The notes under the pieces are model-generated. The model was not told the origin of the DNA. It ran no database searches and saw nothing but the letters and a program-made list of their open reading frames with translations. Below, piece after piece: positions 14,723 through 22,999 of a stretch of DNA of 64,000 nt. This stretch comes from an uncultured Bacteroidales bacterium. GTDB taxonomy: Bacteria; Bacteroidota; Bacteroidia; Bacteroidales; Paludibacteraceae. The first letter of the stretch is position 1. Each line of letters starts with the position of its first letter. The position numbers and the translations under genes are program-made. The stretch spans positions 1-64,000 of the forward strand of contig CAIWCC010000214.1 in NCBI GenBank assembly GCA_903911085.1, given 5' to 3'.

Positions 14723-15892
14723 CTAAAATTTAGGAGCTTTTGAAATAATGTTTTTGATAAGATTTTCATCAAAGTGATTACCGTAAAGCGTAGTCATTTC
14801 TAAACTTGAATGATCAGCGTGTTGCATTACCGATAAATCATCTATACCACTTTTAAGCATGTCATAAATACCAGTATCTCTCAAACTATACATTTGCATT
14901 TCGGTTGGTAGTTTTAGACGCTTTTTCATTTTTACCCATTCTTCACCATAGCGACCATTTCCGGCACGTGTTTTTGATGGTTGTAAATTACTACCAAATA
15001 AATAAAATGATTTTGGGAACCGCTCTAAATTTAATTCTTTTAATGAGTTTACAATGTCTTCATTAATAGCTGCAAATCTCATATTGTGGTTTTTTGCAAT
15101 TGTGGCAGGCACTTGGATGTAATTACTATCTAGATGAATATCCGAAATAGTAAGTAATTTAATTTCATTTGGCCGAATCAAACTATTATAAATCAATTTA
15201 CATATTATCAGAAAATTAGAATTTTTAGTTTGTAAATCTTCAATAATTTTTGTACGTGTTTCAAGTGGTATTATTATACGTGTCTTTTTTTGTTTTGGTT
15301 TAGTTTTTACCATTTCAAAAGAATTCTGTTTCACATAACATCTTTCTTTCAACCAATTGAAAAACGCCCGCCCCATTTTGATATGATTATTATAAGTAGT
15401 AACGCCCACATTGCGCCCGGTATAAATATGATCCATATAGCGCACTGCAAAAATTTGCGTAAACATTGAAGCATACATCCCCTTATTATTGACATTAACC
15501 CAATCAATAAGAATAGTAATAAACGAACTGTACGATCTTAATGAATTTTCTCGAAGTTCCTTTTTCTTTTCAGCGATGAATAATTTTGCAACATCCTCAA
15601 TTTTTTCGTACAGCCGTGCATCCTCATCTTCAAAAAAAGGCGACCATCCCCCGGCTAATTTCGTATTAAGAATAAAAATCATTTTTGCAACATGAACACG
15701 TGCATCCTTTGCAGATTTGTACCGGGTTACAATTCTTTGTAGTCGTATTTGTTTACGTGTTAGAATTTGAGTAACCGGATGGGATGCATAGTATTCAATG
15801 ATCCACCCGCTTTTATTTTCTTTTAAAATAGCAGGCAAATAGCTAGAAATACAAGCTGTTTGATAATTTTGGTTTTTTTGTGGAGTGGACAT
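14723..15892 (-). CDS. Tyrosine recombinase (prophage integrase, 389 aa)
   Basis: I use the ATG at 15892 (MSTPQKNQNYQTACISSYLP). The longer frame would begin with TTG inside the tRNA terminator palindrome. The layout is that of phage integrases: an arm-type/Arg-rich N-terminus, a SAM-like core-binding domain at about 115-215, and a catalytic domain from about 220. Catalytic residues visible are Arg in SLIRPNEIK, YSLRDTG (Tyr replaces the usual His before LR), HADHSSLEMTTLYGNH with the second His, and the nucleophile Tyr in TTLY. It joins the element to tRNA-Leu. No separate excisionase gene is recognised nearby. Confidence 0.9.
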   Translation of the reverse strand: MSTPQKNQNYQTACISSYLPAILKENKSGWIIEYYASHPVTQILTRKQIRLQRIVTRYKSAKDARVHVAKMIFILNTKLAGGWSPFFEDEDARLYEKIEDVAKLFIAEKKKELRENSLRSYSSFITILIDWVNVNNKGMYASMFTQIFAVRYMDHIYTGRNVGVTTYNNHIKMGRAFFNWLKERCYVKQNSFEMVKTKPKQKKTRIIIPLETRTKIIEDLQTKNSNFLIICKLIYNSLIRPNEIKLLTISDIHLDSNYIQVPATIAKNHNMRFAAINEDIVNSLKELNLERFPKSFYLFGSNLQPSKTRAGNGRYGEEWVKMKKRLKLPTEMQMYSLRDTGIYDMLKSGIDDLSVMQHADHSSLEMTTLYGNHFDENLIKNIISKAPKF

Positions 15893-15964
15893 TTTTTTTT
15901 TATGTTGATTCTTGAAAATCATCATAAAAATTAATGTTGCATTTGTGTTGCAGTCAAAAAACAA

Positions 15965-16000
15965 ATTATCCACTAAATACAATTGTATTTAGTGGATAAT
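15965..16000 (-). terminator. Perfect 36-bp palindrome, terminator of tRNA-Leu
   Basis: Positions 15965-15982 are the exact reverse complement of 15983-16000. Read on the minus strand it lies 20 bases after the tRNA 3' end and is followed by TTTGTTTTTT, so it fits a terminator. Its position at the element border also allows a role in recombination. Confidence 0.65.
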
Positions 16001-16020
16001 CAACAACTTAATTGTTTTTG

Positions 16021-16102
16021 TGCGGCTGAAGGGACTCGAACCCCCACGCCTCTCGGCACCAGATCCTAAGTCTGGCGCGGCTACCAATTACGCCACAGCC
16101 GC
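16021..16102 (-). tRNA. tRNA-Leu, anticodon UAG
   Basis: The minus strand reads a 7-bp acceptor stem GCGGCTG/CAGCCGC, a D-arm with AATTGGTA, an anticodon arm CCAGA-CTTAGGA-TCTGG with anticodon TAG, a long class II variable arm, and a T-arm with TTCGAGT. CCA is not encoded. The discriminator base is A (16021). The 3' end faces the integrase, marking this gene as the insertion site of the element. Confidence 0.95.
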
Positions 16103-16121
16103 AATCTGTGTAATTCGAGTG

Positions 16122-16152
16122 CAAAGATACTATCTTTTTTTATATTTACAAA
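16122..16152 (-). promoter_or_regulatory. Promoter of tRNA-Leu
   Basis: On the minus strand, TTTG (16152-16149) is followed after exactly 19 bases by TATCTTTG (16129-16122). The tRNA begins 20 bases downstream. Confidence 0.8.
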
Positions 16153-16221
16153 TAATTATTGTAAGTTTTATGAAAAATAAAATATTTTGATTTGAATTAT
16201 TATTAATCCAAAAAAAAGTAG

Positions 16222-16229
16222 TATATTTG
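16222..16229 (+). promoter_or_regulatory. Promoter -7 element of infC
   Basis: TATATTTG matches the consensus; the -33 element is poor. A start near 16236 would leave a leader of about 55 bases that includes the Shine-Dalgarno sequence. infC therefore has its own promoter here. Confidence 0.55.
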
Positions 16230-16290
16230 CGGGCTCAAAAAGCATATAATAAATTTAAGTAATAATTTAAAGTTAGGGAGGAACCAAACA

Positions 16291-16848
16291 ATAGCTAAAC
16301 AATTAACCATCAAGCCGTATAGAGGTAGGGTGAAAGAACAACCCAATCGGATAAACGATAAAATTAAAGGGCTCAAAGAAGTTCGATTGGTAGGCGAGAA
16401 TGTAGAGCAAGGTATCTTTTCTTATGAAGATGCTATTCGTCTTGCAGATCAACTTGAATTGGATTTGGTGGAAATATCACCAAATGCAGTACCACCAGTT
16501 TGTAGAATTGTTGATTATCAGAAGTTTCTGTACCAATTAAAAAAACGGGAAAAAGAAGCTAAAGCAAAGACAGCAAAAGTTATTTTGAAAGAAATTCGGT
16601 TTGGTCCACAAACAGATGATCACGATTATAATTTTAAATTGAAGCATGCTATAGGTTTTTTGAAAGAAGGATGCAAATTGAAAGCTTATGTATTCTTTAA
16701 AGGTCGTTCAATTTTATTCAAAGAACAAGGCGAAATATTACTTCTTCGTTTTGCAAATGAATTGGAGGAATATGCAAAAGTTGACCAATTGCCAAAATTA
16801 GAAGGTAAACGCATGATTATCATGATGTCTCCCAAAAAAGGAAAATAG
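16291..16848 (+). CDS. infC: Translation initiation factor IF-3, probable ATA start (185 aa)
   Basis: IF-3 binds the 30S subunit and checks start-codon choice. The protein shows the family blocks [39 protein letters not shown], the linker [10 protein letters not shown], and [20 protein letters not shown]. The first standard start in frame is GTG at 16330, which would remove part of the N-terminus. Reading from ATA at 16291 ([20 protein letters not shown]) gives the normal length and lies 8 bases after a strong AGGGAGGA (16275-16282), rare in this genome. infC using a rare start, which lets IF-3 limit its own synthesis, is established in other bacteria (ATT in E. coli). thrS, often upstream, is not here. 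Confidence 0.9.
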   Translation: MAKQLTIKPYRGRVKEQPNRINDKIKGLKEVRLVGENVEQGIFSYEDAIRLADQLELDLVEISPNAVPPVCRIVDYQKFLYQLKKREKEAKAKTAKVILKEIRFGPQTDDHDYNFKLKHAIGFLKEGCKLKAYVFFKGRSILFKEQGEILLLRFANELEEYAKVDQLPKLEGKRMIIMMSPKKGK

Positions 16849-17117
16849 GCAAATGTGTTCCCCTCACTTTTATTCAACTTTCTGATTTATTAAAAAGAAA
16901 GTTGGTTGCTTTATTGAAACTTCAATCTTGTGCTAGATGTCTTTATCTTTGCATGAGAAATTAGGTTTGTGAATAAAGTTTTAATAAAGGAAAATGAAAT
17001 TGTTATTTTAATCGATTATTAGGAATTTAAATAATTACTATTCTTAATTGTGTTGGTTGTGTTTAACTTTTTCATTACAAAACGTTTTCGAATTTTACAA
17101 CTAAAATAAAAGTAACA

Positions 17118-17315
17118 ATGCCAAAAATGAAAACTAACTCCGGTGCTAAAAAAAGGTTCACCCTTACCGGAACAGGAAAGATCAAAAGAAAACATGCTTT
17201 TAAAAGCCACATTTTGACAAAAAAAACAACCAAACAAAAACGTAATTTAACACATGCTGCTTTAGTACATCCTACAGACATGAATAATGTTAAAGCTATG
17301 CTTCGTTTGCGATAA
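17118..17315 (+). CDS. rpmI: Ribosomal protein L35 (65 aa)
   Basis: The sequence [20 protein letters not shown] and the basic block [13 protein letters not shown] are typical of L35, a small 50S protein. It lies between infC and rplT in the usual order. The 269-base gap after infC is unusually long: it holds a hairpin at 16875-16904 (9-bp arms) and a TATCTTTG box at 16944-16951, so rpmI may also be transcribed from its own promoter. Confidence 0.97.
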   Translation: MPKMKTNSGAKKRFTLTGTGKIKRKHAFKSHILTKKTTKQKRNLTHAALVHPTDMNNVKAMLRLR

Positions 17316-17359
17316 GTCAATTTAAACTTTTTAAATCGTTATTTTCTAAGTCAAAAATC

Positions 17360-17406
17360 GAATGTCTTTAGCCTAAAGTTCGCTTTGAAAGGCGACGCTA
17401 ACATTC
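17360..17406 (+). promoter_or_regulatory. Structured leader before rplT, candidate L20 autoregulatory element
   Basis: Between rpmI and rplT, GAATGT (17360-17365) plus TAGC (17369-17372) pairs with GCTAACATTC (17397-17406), with a 3-base bulge, and an inner stem pairs 17380-17385 with 17390-17395. L20 represses its own operon by binding mRNA structures in E. coli and Bacillus; a similar role here is inference. Confidence 0.45.
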
Positions 17407-17421
17407 ACAAATCATTTAATT

Positions 17422-17772
17422 ATGCCAAGGTCAGTAAACCACGTTGCTTCACGTAAAAGAAGAAAAAGAATTTTAAGCCTCACAAGAGGATATTTTGGCG
17501 GTCGCCGTAATGTGTGGACAGTAGCTAAAAATACATGGGAAAAAGGTTTGCAATATGCTTACCGTGATCGTAAAAACAAAAAACGTACCTTCCGCGGATT
17601 GTGGATTCAGCGTATCAATGCTGCTGCACGTTTGGAAGGAATGTCGTACTCAAAACTTATGGGAGCAATTCACAAAGCGGGTATCGAGATGAACCGTAAA
17701 GTATTAGCCGATTTAGCAATGAATCATCCTGAAGCATTTAAAGCAATTGTACAAAAAGCAAAAAATGCTTAA
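17422..17772 (+). CDS. rplT: Ribosomal protein L20 (116 aa)
   Basis: The sequence [40 protein letters not shown] and the C-terminal block [20 protein letters not shown] are diagnostic of L20, which binds 23S rRNA early in 50S assembly and can repress its own operon. It is the last gene of the infC-rpmI-rplT group, followed by a terminator at 17788-17822. Confidence 0.98.
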   Translation: MPRSVNHVASRKRRKRILSLTRGYFGGRRNVWTVAKNTWEKGLQYAYRDRKNKKRTFRGLWIQRINAAARLEGMSYSKLMGAIHKAGIEMNRKVLADLAMNHPEAFKAIVQKAKNA

Positions 17773-17787
17773 TTAATTTAAAATATC

Positions 17788-17822
17788 AAAACCGCTGAAC
17801 TTTTGTTTAGCGGTTTTTTTTT
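17788..17822 (+). terminator. Terminator of infC-rpmI-rplT
   Basis: AAAACCGCT at 17788-17796 pairs with AGCGGTTTT at 17809-17817, followed by a T run. Confidence 0.9.
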
Positions 17823-17894
17823 CTCTATTTCTCTAGTAATATGGTAATTTGGTATCTTTCCAACGAAAAAAATACTAATTTTGCCATCTCTGCA

Positions 17895-17924
17895 TTGCAA
17901 AATGAAATTTTATTGGTAATTTTG
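17895..17924 (+). promoter_or_regulatory. Promoter of the DUF4143-type ATPase gene
   Basis: TTG at 17895-17897 is followed after 19 bases by TAATTTTG at 17917-17924, and the start codon is at 17942. The transcript would have almost no leader. Confidence 0.6.
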
Positions 17925-17941
17925 CCCTCAAATAAATTTAA

Positions 17942-19120
17942 ATGGAGGCGTTTTATAATACACATACTTATCTAATTGAACATATTCAATCGCCTATTAA
18001 GCGTTTGTTGATGGACGAAATTGATTGGACGCACCGTATGATAGGTATCAAAGGTAGTCGTGGTGTGGGAAAAACTACTTTTTTATTACAATACGCTAAA
18101 GACCATTTTGATACCGACCGAAGCTGTTTGTACGTAAATTTCAATTCGTTTTATTTTACTCAACATAGTCTTGTTGAGTTTGCAGCAGAATTTTGTGCTC
18201 AAGGAGGTAAAACTTTGCTGCTCGATCAAGCATTTAAATACGAAAACTGGTCGAGAGAATTGCGTGAATGTTACGATCGTTTTCCTGAATTGCATATCGT
18301 TTTTTCAGGTTCTTCAGTAATGCGATTAATTGAGGATAATCAGGACATACAAGATATTGTTGTTTCATATAATCTGCGAGGATTTTCGTTTAGAGAATTT
18401 TTGAATTTAAAAGCTGAAACTTCATTTCCTTCGTATTGTCTGGATGATATTATTCACAATCACGTAAAAATTGCACAAAACATTTGCAAAACAGTCAATC
18501 CTCTTGAATTTTTTCAATCTTATTTACATCATGGATTTTATCCATTTTTTCTTGAAAATCGAAATTTTTCAGAGAATCTGTTGAAAACAATGAACATGAT
18601 GATAGAAGTAGATATTTTGTTGATAAAACAAATTGAGCCAAAATATTTATCAAAAATCAGAAAGTTGCTTTATTTAATGATGACAAATGCAGCGGCAGCA
18701 CCTAATGTAAGTTTGTTGAGCAAAGAAATTGAAACATCGCGTGCTACAATAATGAATTATATCAAATATTTGGAGGATGCAAGATTGCTAAATATGTTGT
18801 ATGCGGAAGGTGATGAATATCCAAAAAAGCCTAATCAAGTTTATTTTCATAATACAAATTTAATGCATGCAATTAGTTCAGAAAAATTTGATAGGGCTTT
18901 AGAGCGAAAAACCTTTTTTTATAATGTATTGCATACGAAACATAAAGTCAATATTTGCAAATATCATTTAGATTTTTGCATTGACAATAAATACCATTTT
19001 AGTTGCGAGAAGAAGCCTGATGGAGTGAAGCAATATGCAAAAGCTTTGTACGCTATAGACGAAATAGAAATTGGCAATAAGAATGTTATACCTTTATGGT
19101 TGTTTGGATTTCTGTATTAA
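17942..19120 (+). CDS. AAA-type ATPase with DUF4143-like C-terminus (392 aa)
   Basis: A P-loop GSRGVGKTT lies at residues 38-46, and FSGSS (about 121-125) gives the sensor-like strand of this family. A winged-helix-like region (about 240-285, LLSKEIETSRATIMNYIKYL) and a C-terminal nuclease-like part (CKYHLDFCIDNKYHFSCEKK) follow. Members of this family usually read DE at Walker B; here the segment is LLLDQAFKYENW, with Gln in place of Glu, so ATP hydrolysis may be weak. The family's role is poorly known, and many genomes carry multiple copies. It has its own promoter and stands alone. Confidence 0.85.
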   Translation: MEAFYNTHTYLIEHIQSPIKRLLMDEIDWTHRMIGIKGSRGVGKTTFLLQYAKDHFDTDRSCLYVNFNSFYFTQHSLVEFAAEFCAQGGKTLLLDQAFKYENWSRELRECYDRFPELHIVFSGSSVMRLIEDNQDIQDIVVSYNLRGFSFREFLNLKAETSFPSYCLDDIIHNHVKIAQNICKTVNPLEFFQSYLHHGFYPFFLENRNFSENLLKTMNMMIEVDILLIKQIEPKYLSKIRKLLYLMMTNAAAAPNVSLLSKEIETSRATIMNYIKYLEDARLLNMLYAEGDEYPKKPNQVYFHNTNLMHAISSEKFDRALERKTFFYNVLHTKHKVNICKYHLDFCIDNKYHFSCEKKPDGVKQYAKALYAIDEIEIGNKNVIPLWLFGFLY

Positions 19121-19272
19121 TCAAAACATTACCTGGCTTTTAAAGTTCTTTTAATAGTGTAGTTTAAATATAAAGTAAAATTAATAATAATATCTTTTAT
19201 TCTATTAATTTGGGGTAAAGGAGGCCATTGACTCTCAAAAAAGGGATTAGTGGTTTAAAAATTTCTAACAAA

Positions 19273-22200
19273 ATGGCAAAATCAAAAAAGTTTTTAACTT
19301 GTGATGGAAATCAAGCAGCTGCACATATTGCTTATATGTTTAGTGAAGTTGCTGCAATTTATCCAATCACACCATCGTCGACAATGGCAGAATATGTTGA
19401 CGAATGGGCTGCCGGTGGTCGTAAGAACATTTGGGGCGAAAAAGTGCAAGTTCAGGAAATGCAATCAGAAGCAGGAGCAGCAGCAGCAATGCATGGTTCA
19501 CTTCAGGCTGGTGCATTGACTACTACATTTACTGCATCTCAAGGTTTGTTACTTATGGTTCCAAACATGTATAAAGTAGCAGGTGAGTTGTTGCCAGGTG
19601 TTTATCACGTATCAGCAAGAGCATTAGCATCACACGCATTATCAATTTTTGGTGACCACCAAGATGTAATGGCTGTTCGTCAAACTGGATGTGCTATGTT
19701 TGCAACAGGTTCGGTACAAGAAGTAATGGATTTGGCGGCTGTGGCTCACCTTTCGGCTATTAAAACACGCGTACCATTTGTTCACTTCTTCGATGGTTTC
19801 CGTACTTCACACGAAATTCAAAAAATTGAGCAAATCGATCAAGAAGACTTGATTCCATTATTAGATCAAGAAGCTTTGAAAGGTTTCCGCAATCGTGCTC
19901 TTAGTCCAGAACACCCTGTAGCACGTGGTACTGCTCAAAACGATGATATATACTTCCAAGCTCGTGAAGCTTGTAACCCTTTCTATGATGCAATTCCTGA
20001 TGTTGTAGAAGATTATTTAAACAAGTTAGCAACTGTTACAGGTCGCAAATACGGTTTGTTCGATTATTATGGTGCTCCTGATGCAGACCGTGTCGTTATT
20101 GCCATGGGTTCGGGTACTGAAGCTATCAAAGAAGGTATCGACTACCTAAATGCACAAGGACAAAAAGTTGGTTTAATCTGTGTACACTTATATCGTCCAT
20201 TCTCTGCTAAACACTTCTTGTCAGTTCTTCCAAAAACAGCTTCTCGTATCTGTGTTTTGGATCGGACTAAAGAACCAGGAGCAACTGGAGAGCCATTGTA
20301 TTTGGATGTAAAAGATGTATTGTATGGTTCTGCAAACCAACCAACAGTAGTTGGCGGACGTTATGGTTTATCGTCTAAAGACTTTACTCCGGCTCAGGTG
20401 CTTGCAGTTTACGAAAATCTTGCTTTACCAGAACCAAAAAATCACTTTACAGTAGGTATTGTTGATGATGTAACATTTACTTCACTTCCATTGAAACCTG
20501 AAGTTGCTTTGGGTGGCGAAGGAACTATCGAAGCTAAATTTTATGGTTTAGGTGCTGATGGTACTGTAGGTGCTAACAAAAACTCAATTAAAATTATTGG
20601 TGATAATACCGATAAATATTGTCAGGCATATTTTGCTTACGACTCTAAAAAATCGGGTGGTTTTACTTGCTCTCACCTTCGTTTTGGTAACACTCCAATT
20701 CGTTCAACGTATTTGGTAACTACACCTGACTTTGTAGCTTGTCACGTTCAAGCTTATTTAAACTTGTACGATGTTACCAAAGGTTTGAAGAAAAACGGTA
20801 CTTTCCTTTTGAATACTATTTGGAATGCCGAAGAGGTGAAAAAGAACTTACCAGCAAAAGTAAAAAAATACTTGGCCGATAATAATATCAGCTTTTACAT
20901 TATTGATGCAACAAACATTGCAGAGGAAATTGGTTTAGGTAACCGCACCAACACCATTCTTCAATCGGCATTCTTCAAAATTACCAATGTTGTTCCTTAC
21001 GAATTGGCAGTTGAGAAAATGAAATATGCTATCAATAAATCGTATGGCAAAAAAGGCGAGAGCATTGTTAATATGAACTATTCTGCTGTTGACCGTGGTG
21101 GCGATTATACAAAAGTAGAAGTTCCTGCCGAATGGTCTCAGTTGACTGACGAAAATGCAGTTAGCACAAGCATCGTTCCTGCTTTTATTGGCGATGTAGT
21201 TCGTCCAATCAACGCACAAGCTGGTAACGATTTGAAAGTATCTGCATTTATTGGTCGCGAAGATGGAACTTGGGAACAGGGAACTTCTAAGTTCGAAAAA
21301 CGTGGTGTAGCTGCATTCGTTCCTGTTTGGAATTCTTCAAACTGTATACAGTGTAACCAATGTGCTTATGTTTGTCCTCACGCTGCTATCCGTCCGTTTA
21401 TTTTGGATGAAGCTGAGCAAGCAAACGCTACTTTCACCGAAGCATTGAAAACCAACGGTAAACAATTTGCAGGAACTACTTTCCGTATTCAAGTTGATGT
21501 TCTTGACTGTATGGGATGTAATAACTGTGTGGATGTTTGTCCAGGCAACAAAGGCAATAAAGCCCTTGAATTAGTGCCGATTAACACACAATATGAAAAC
21601 CAGACTAACTGGAACTACTGCGTTGAAAACGTTAAATCAAAACAACATTTGGTTGACGTTAAATCTAACGTAAAAAATTCTCAGTTGGCAACTCCATTGT
21701 TCGAGTTCTCGGGAGCTTGTGCTGGTTGTGGTGAAACTCCTTATGTAAAATTGATTACTCAATTGTTTGGTAATCGTCAAATGGTGGCTAATGCAACAGG
21801 CTGTAGCTCTATTTATTCAAACTCAGCTCCTTCTACTCCATATACTACCAACGAAGATGGTCGCGGACCAGCATGGGCTAACTCATTGTTTGAAGACAAT
21901 GCTGAATTTGGTTTAGGTATGGTGTTTGCAAATGACAACATGCGCGATCGCTTAGTACGTTTGATGAACGAAGCTATTGCTGCTGACTGCTGTTCGGACG
22001 AATTAAAAGGTTTGTTTGCTGAGTGGATTGAAAAACGCAACGATGCGGATGCAACAATTATTCTTGAAAAGAAAATTACACCACTAGTAAAAGAAGGTAA
22101 ATGTTCTTTCTGCGTTGAAATTTCAGGGTTAACACAGTACTTGGTAAAACAATCACAATGGATTATTGGTGGTGACGGTTGGGCTTATGATATTGGTTTT

Positions 22201-22806
22201 GGTGGTTTGGATCACGTTATTGCTTCGGGTAAAAACGTAAATATCCTTGTACTTGACACTGAAATTTATTCAAATACAGGTGGTCAGGCTTCTAAATCTA
22301 CTCCGGTAGGTGCTGTAGCCAAATTTGCTGCATCGGGTAAACGTGTTCGCAAAAAAGACTTGGGTATGATTGCCGCAACTTATGGTTATGTATATGTAGC
22401 TCAAATAGCTATGGGTGCAAATCAGGCTCAAACACTCAAAGCAATTCGCGAAGCAGAAGCATATGATGGACCATCAATTGTAATTGCTTACTCACCATGT
22501 ATTAGTCACGGTATTCGTGCGGGTATGGGAAAAGCTCAGGAAGAACAACAACGTGCAGTTGAATGTGGATACTGGCATTTGTATCGTTACAACCCAACTT
22601 TGGCCGAAGAAGGAAAGAACCCAATGACATTAGATTCGAAAGAACCACAATGGGATAAATTCCAGGACTTCTTAAAAGGTGAAGTACGTTACACAACTTT
22701 GTTGAAACAATTCCCTGTTGAAGCAAAAGAGTTGTTTGTAGCTGCAGAAGATAATGCAAAATGGAGATATAGTGGTTATAAACGTATGGCTGATCAACAA
22801 TTCTAA
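19273..22806 (+). CDS. nifJ: Pyruvate:ferredoxin oxidoreductase, one-piece (1177 aa)
   Basis: It oxidises pyruvate and CoA to acetyl-CoA and CO2 and reduces ferredoxin, the central step of anaerobic pyruvate use. I start at ATG 19273 (MAKSKKFLTCDGNQAAAHIA), which matches the family N-terminus. A TTG at 19228 lies 4 bases after AAAGGAGG and would add 15 residues; that strong ribosome site makes it a real alternative. Visible features are the pyruvate domain YPITPSSTMAEYVDEWA, two 4Fe-4S ferredoxin motifs (CIQCNQCAYVCP and CMGCNNCVDVCP), a third cluster in CAGCGETPY, and the TPP site GGDGWAYDIGFGGLDH with DTEIYSNTGGQ. Length is normal. A terminator follows. Confidence 0.97.
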   Translation: MAKSKKFLTCDGNQAAAHIAYMFSEVAAIYPITPSSTMAEYVDEWAAGGRKNIWGEKVQVQEMQSEAGAAAAMHGSLQAGALTTTFTASQGLLLMVPNMYKVAGELLPGVYHVSARALASHALSIFGDHQDVMAVRQTGCAMFATGSVQEVMDLAAVAHLSAIKTRVPFVHFFDGFRTSHEIQKIEQIDQEDLIPLLDQEALKGFRNRALSPEHPVARGTAQNDDIYFQAREACNPFYDAIPDVVEDYLNKLATVTGRKYGLFDYYGAPDADRVVIAMGSGTEAIKEGIDYLNAQGQKVGLICVHLYRPFSAKHFLSVLPKTASRICVLDRTKEPGATGEPLYLDVKDVLYGSANQPTVVGGRYGLSSKDFTPAQVLAVYENLALPEPKNHFTVGIVDDVTFTSLPLKPEVALGGEGTIEAKFYGLGADGTVGANKNSIKIIGDNTDKYCQAYFAYDSKKSGGFTCSHLRFGNTPIRSTYLVTTPDFVACHVQAYLNLYDVTKGLKKNGTFLLNTIWNAEEVKKNLPAKVKKYLADNNISFYIIDATNIAEEIGLGNRTNTILQSAFFKITNVVPYELAVEKMKYAINKSYGKKGESIVNMNYSAVDRGGDYTKVEVPAEWSQLTDENAVSTSIVPAFIGDVVRPINAQAGNDLKVSAFIGREDGTWEQGTSKFEKRGVAAFVPVWNSSNCIQCNQCAYVCPHAAIRPFILDEAEQANATFTEALKTNGKQFAGTTFRIQVDVLDCMGCNNCVDVCPGNKGNKALELVPINTQYENQTNWNYCVENVKSKQHLVDVKSNVKNSQLATPLFEFSGACAGCGETPYVKLITQLFGNRQMVANATGCSSIYSNSAPSTPYTTNEDGRGPAWANSLFEDNAEFGLGMVFANDNMRDRLVRLMNEAIAADCCSDELKGLFAEWIEKRNDADATIILEKKITPLVKEGKCSFCVEISGLTQYLVKQSQWIIGGDGWAYDIGFGGLDHVIASGKNVNILVLDTEIYSNTGGQASKSTPVGAVAKFAASGKRVRKKDLGMIAATYGYVYVAQIAMGANQAQTLKAIREAEAYDGPSIVIAYSPCISHGIRAGMGKAQEEQQRAVECGYWHLYRYNPTLAEEGKNPMTLDSKEPQWDKFQDFLKGEVRYTTLLKQFPVEAKELFVAAEDNAKWRYSGYKRMADQQF

Positions 22807-22830
22807 TTTGGGATTGAATAAATAAAAAAA

Positions 22831-22862
22831 AGACTGTTCAAATTTTTGGACAGTTTTTTTTT
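22831..22862 (+). terminator. Terminator of pyruvate:ferredoxin oxidoreductase
   Basis: A short GACTGTTC / GGACAGTT stem with an AT loop is followed by a run of more than ten T. Confidence 0.85.
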
Positions 22863-22950
22863 TACGAATCAAAGTGGTTGCTAAAAAATAAATTGTGTGT
22901 TAATTGTTTGTATTTGACATGCTTATAAAATATCTCTAAATGTGTAAATA

Positions 22951-22990
22951 AAAAAGCGGCTGAATTTTTTTTTAAGTTCAGCCGATTTTA
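22951..22990 (-). terminator. Terminator of the sensor-kinase block
   Basis: CGGCTGAA (22957-22964) pairs with TTCAGCCG (22977-22984). On the minus strand it is followed by CTTTTTTATTT. It lies 10 bases beyond the stop of the last kinase gene. Confidence 0.85.
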
Positions 22991-22999
22991 ATTTTATTT

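Larger units (their letters stand above)
1..16020. mobile_element. Integrated prophage-like element, right part, inserted at tRNA-Leu
   Basis: A tyrosine integrase (14723-15892) sits next to the 3' end of tRNA-Leu, and a long rightward operon of small genes precedes it, including a lysis module (GH73 enzymes, holin-like, one-piece spanin) and a toxin-antitoxin pair. From about 16021 rightwards the genes are ordinary chromosome. I find no terminase, portal, tail, relaxase or Zot-like gene. Many products have one C-terminal membrane segment plus a basic tail. This suggests a tailless, membrane-containing virus (inference). I see no second copy of the tRNA 3' end at the left, so the left boundary, replication genes and any packaging ATPase lie outside the window. 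Confidence 0.8.

Noticed and set aside
15893-15982. Longer integrase starting with TTG at 15982
   Set aside because: It would start within the palindromic terminator; the ATG at 15892 gives a normal integrase N-terminus.
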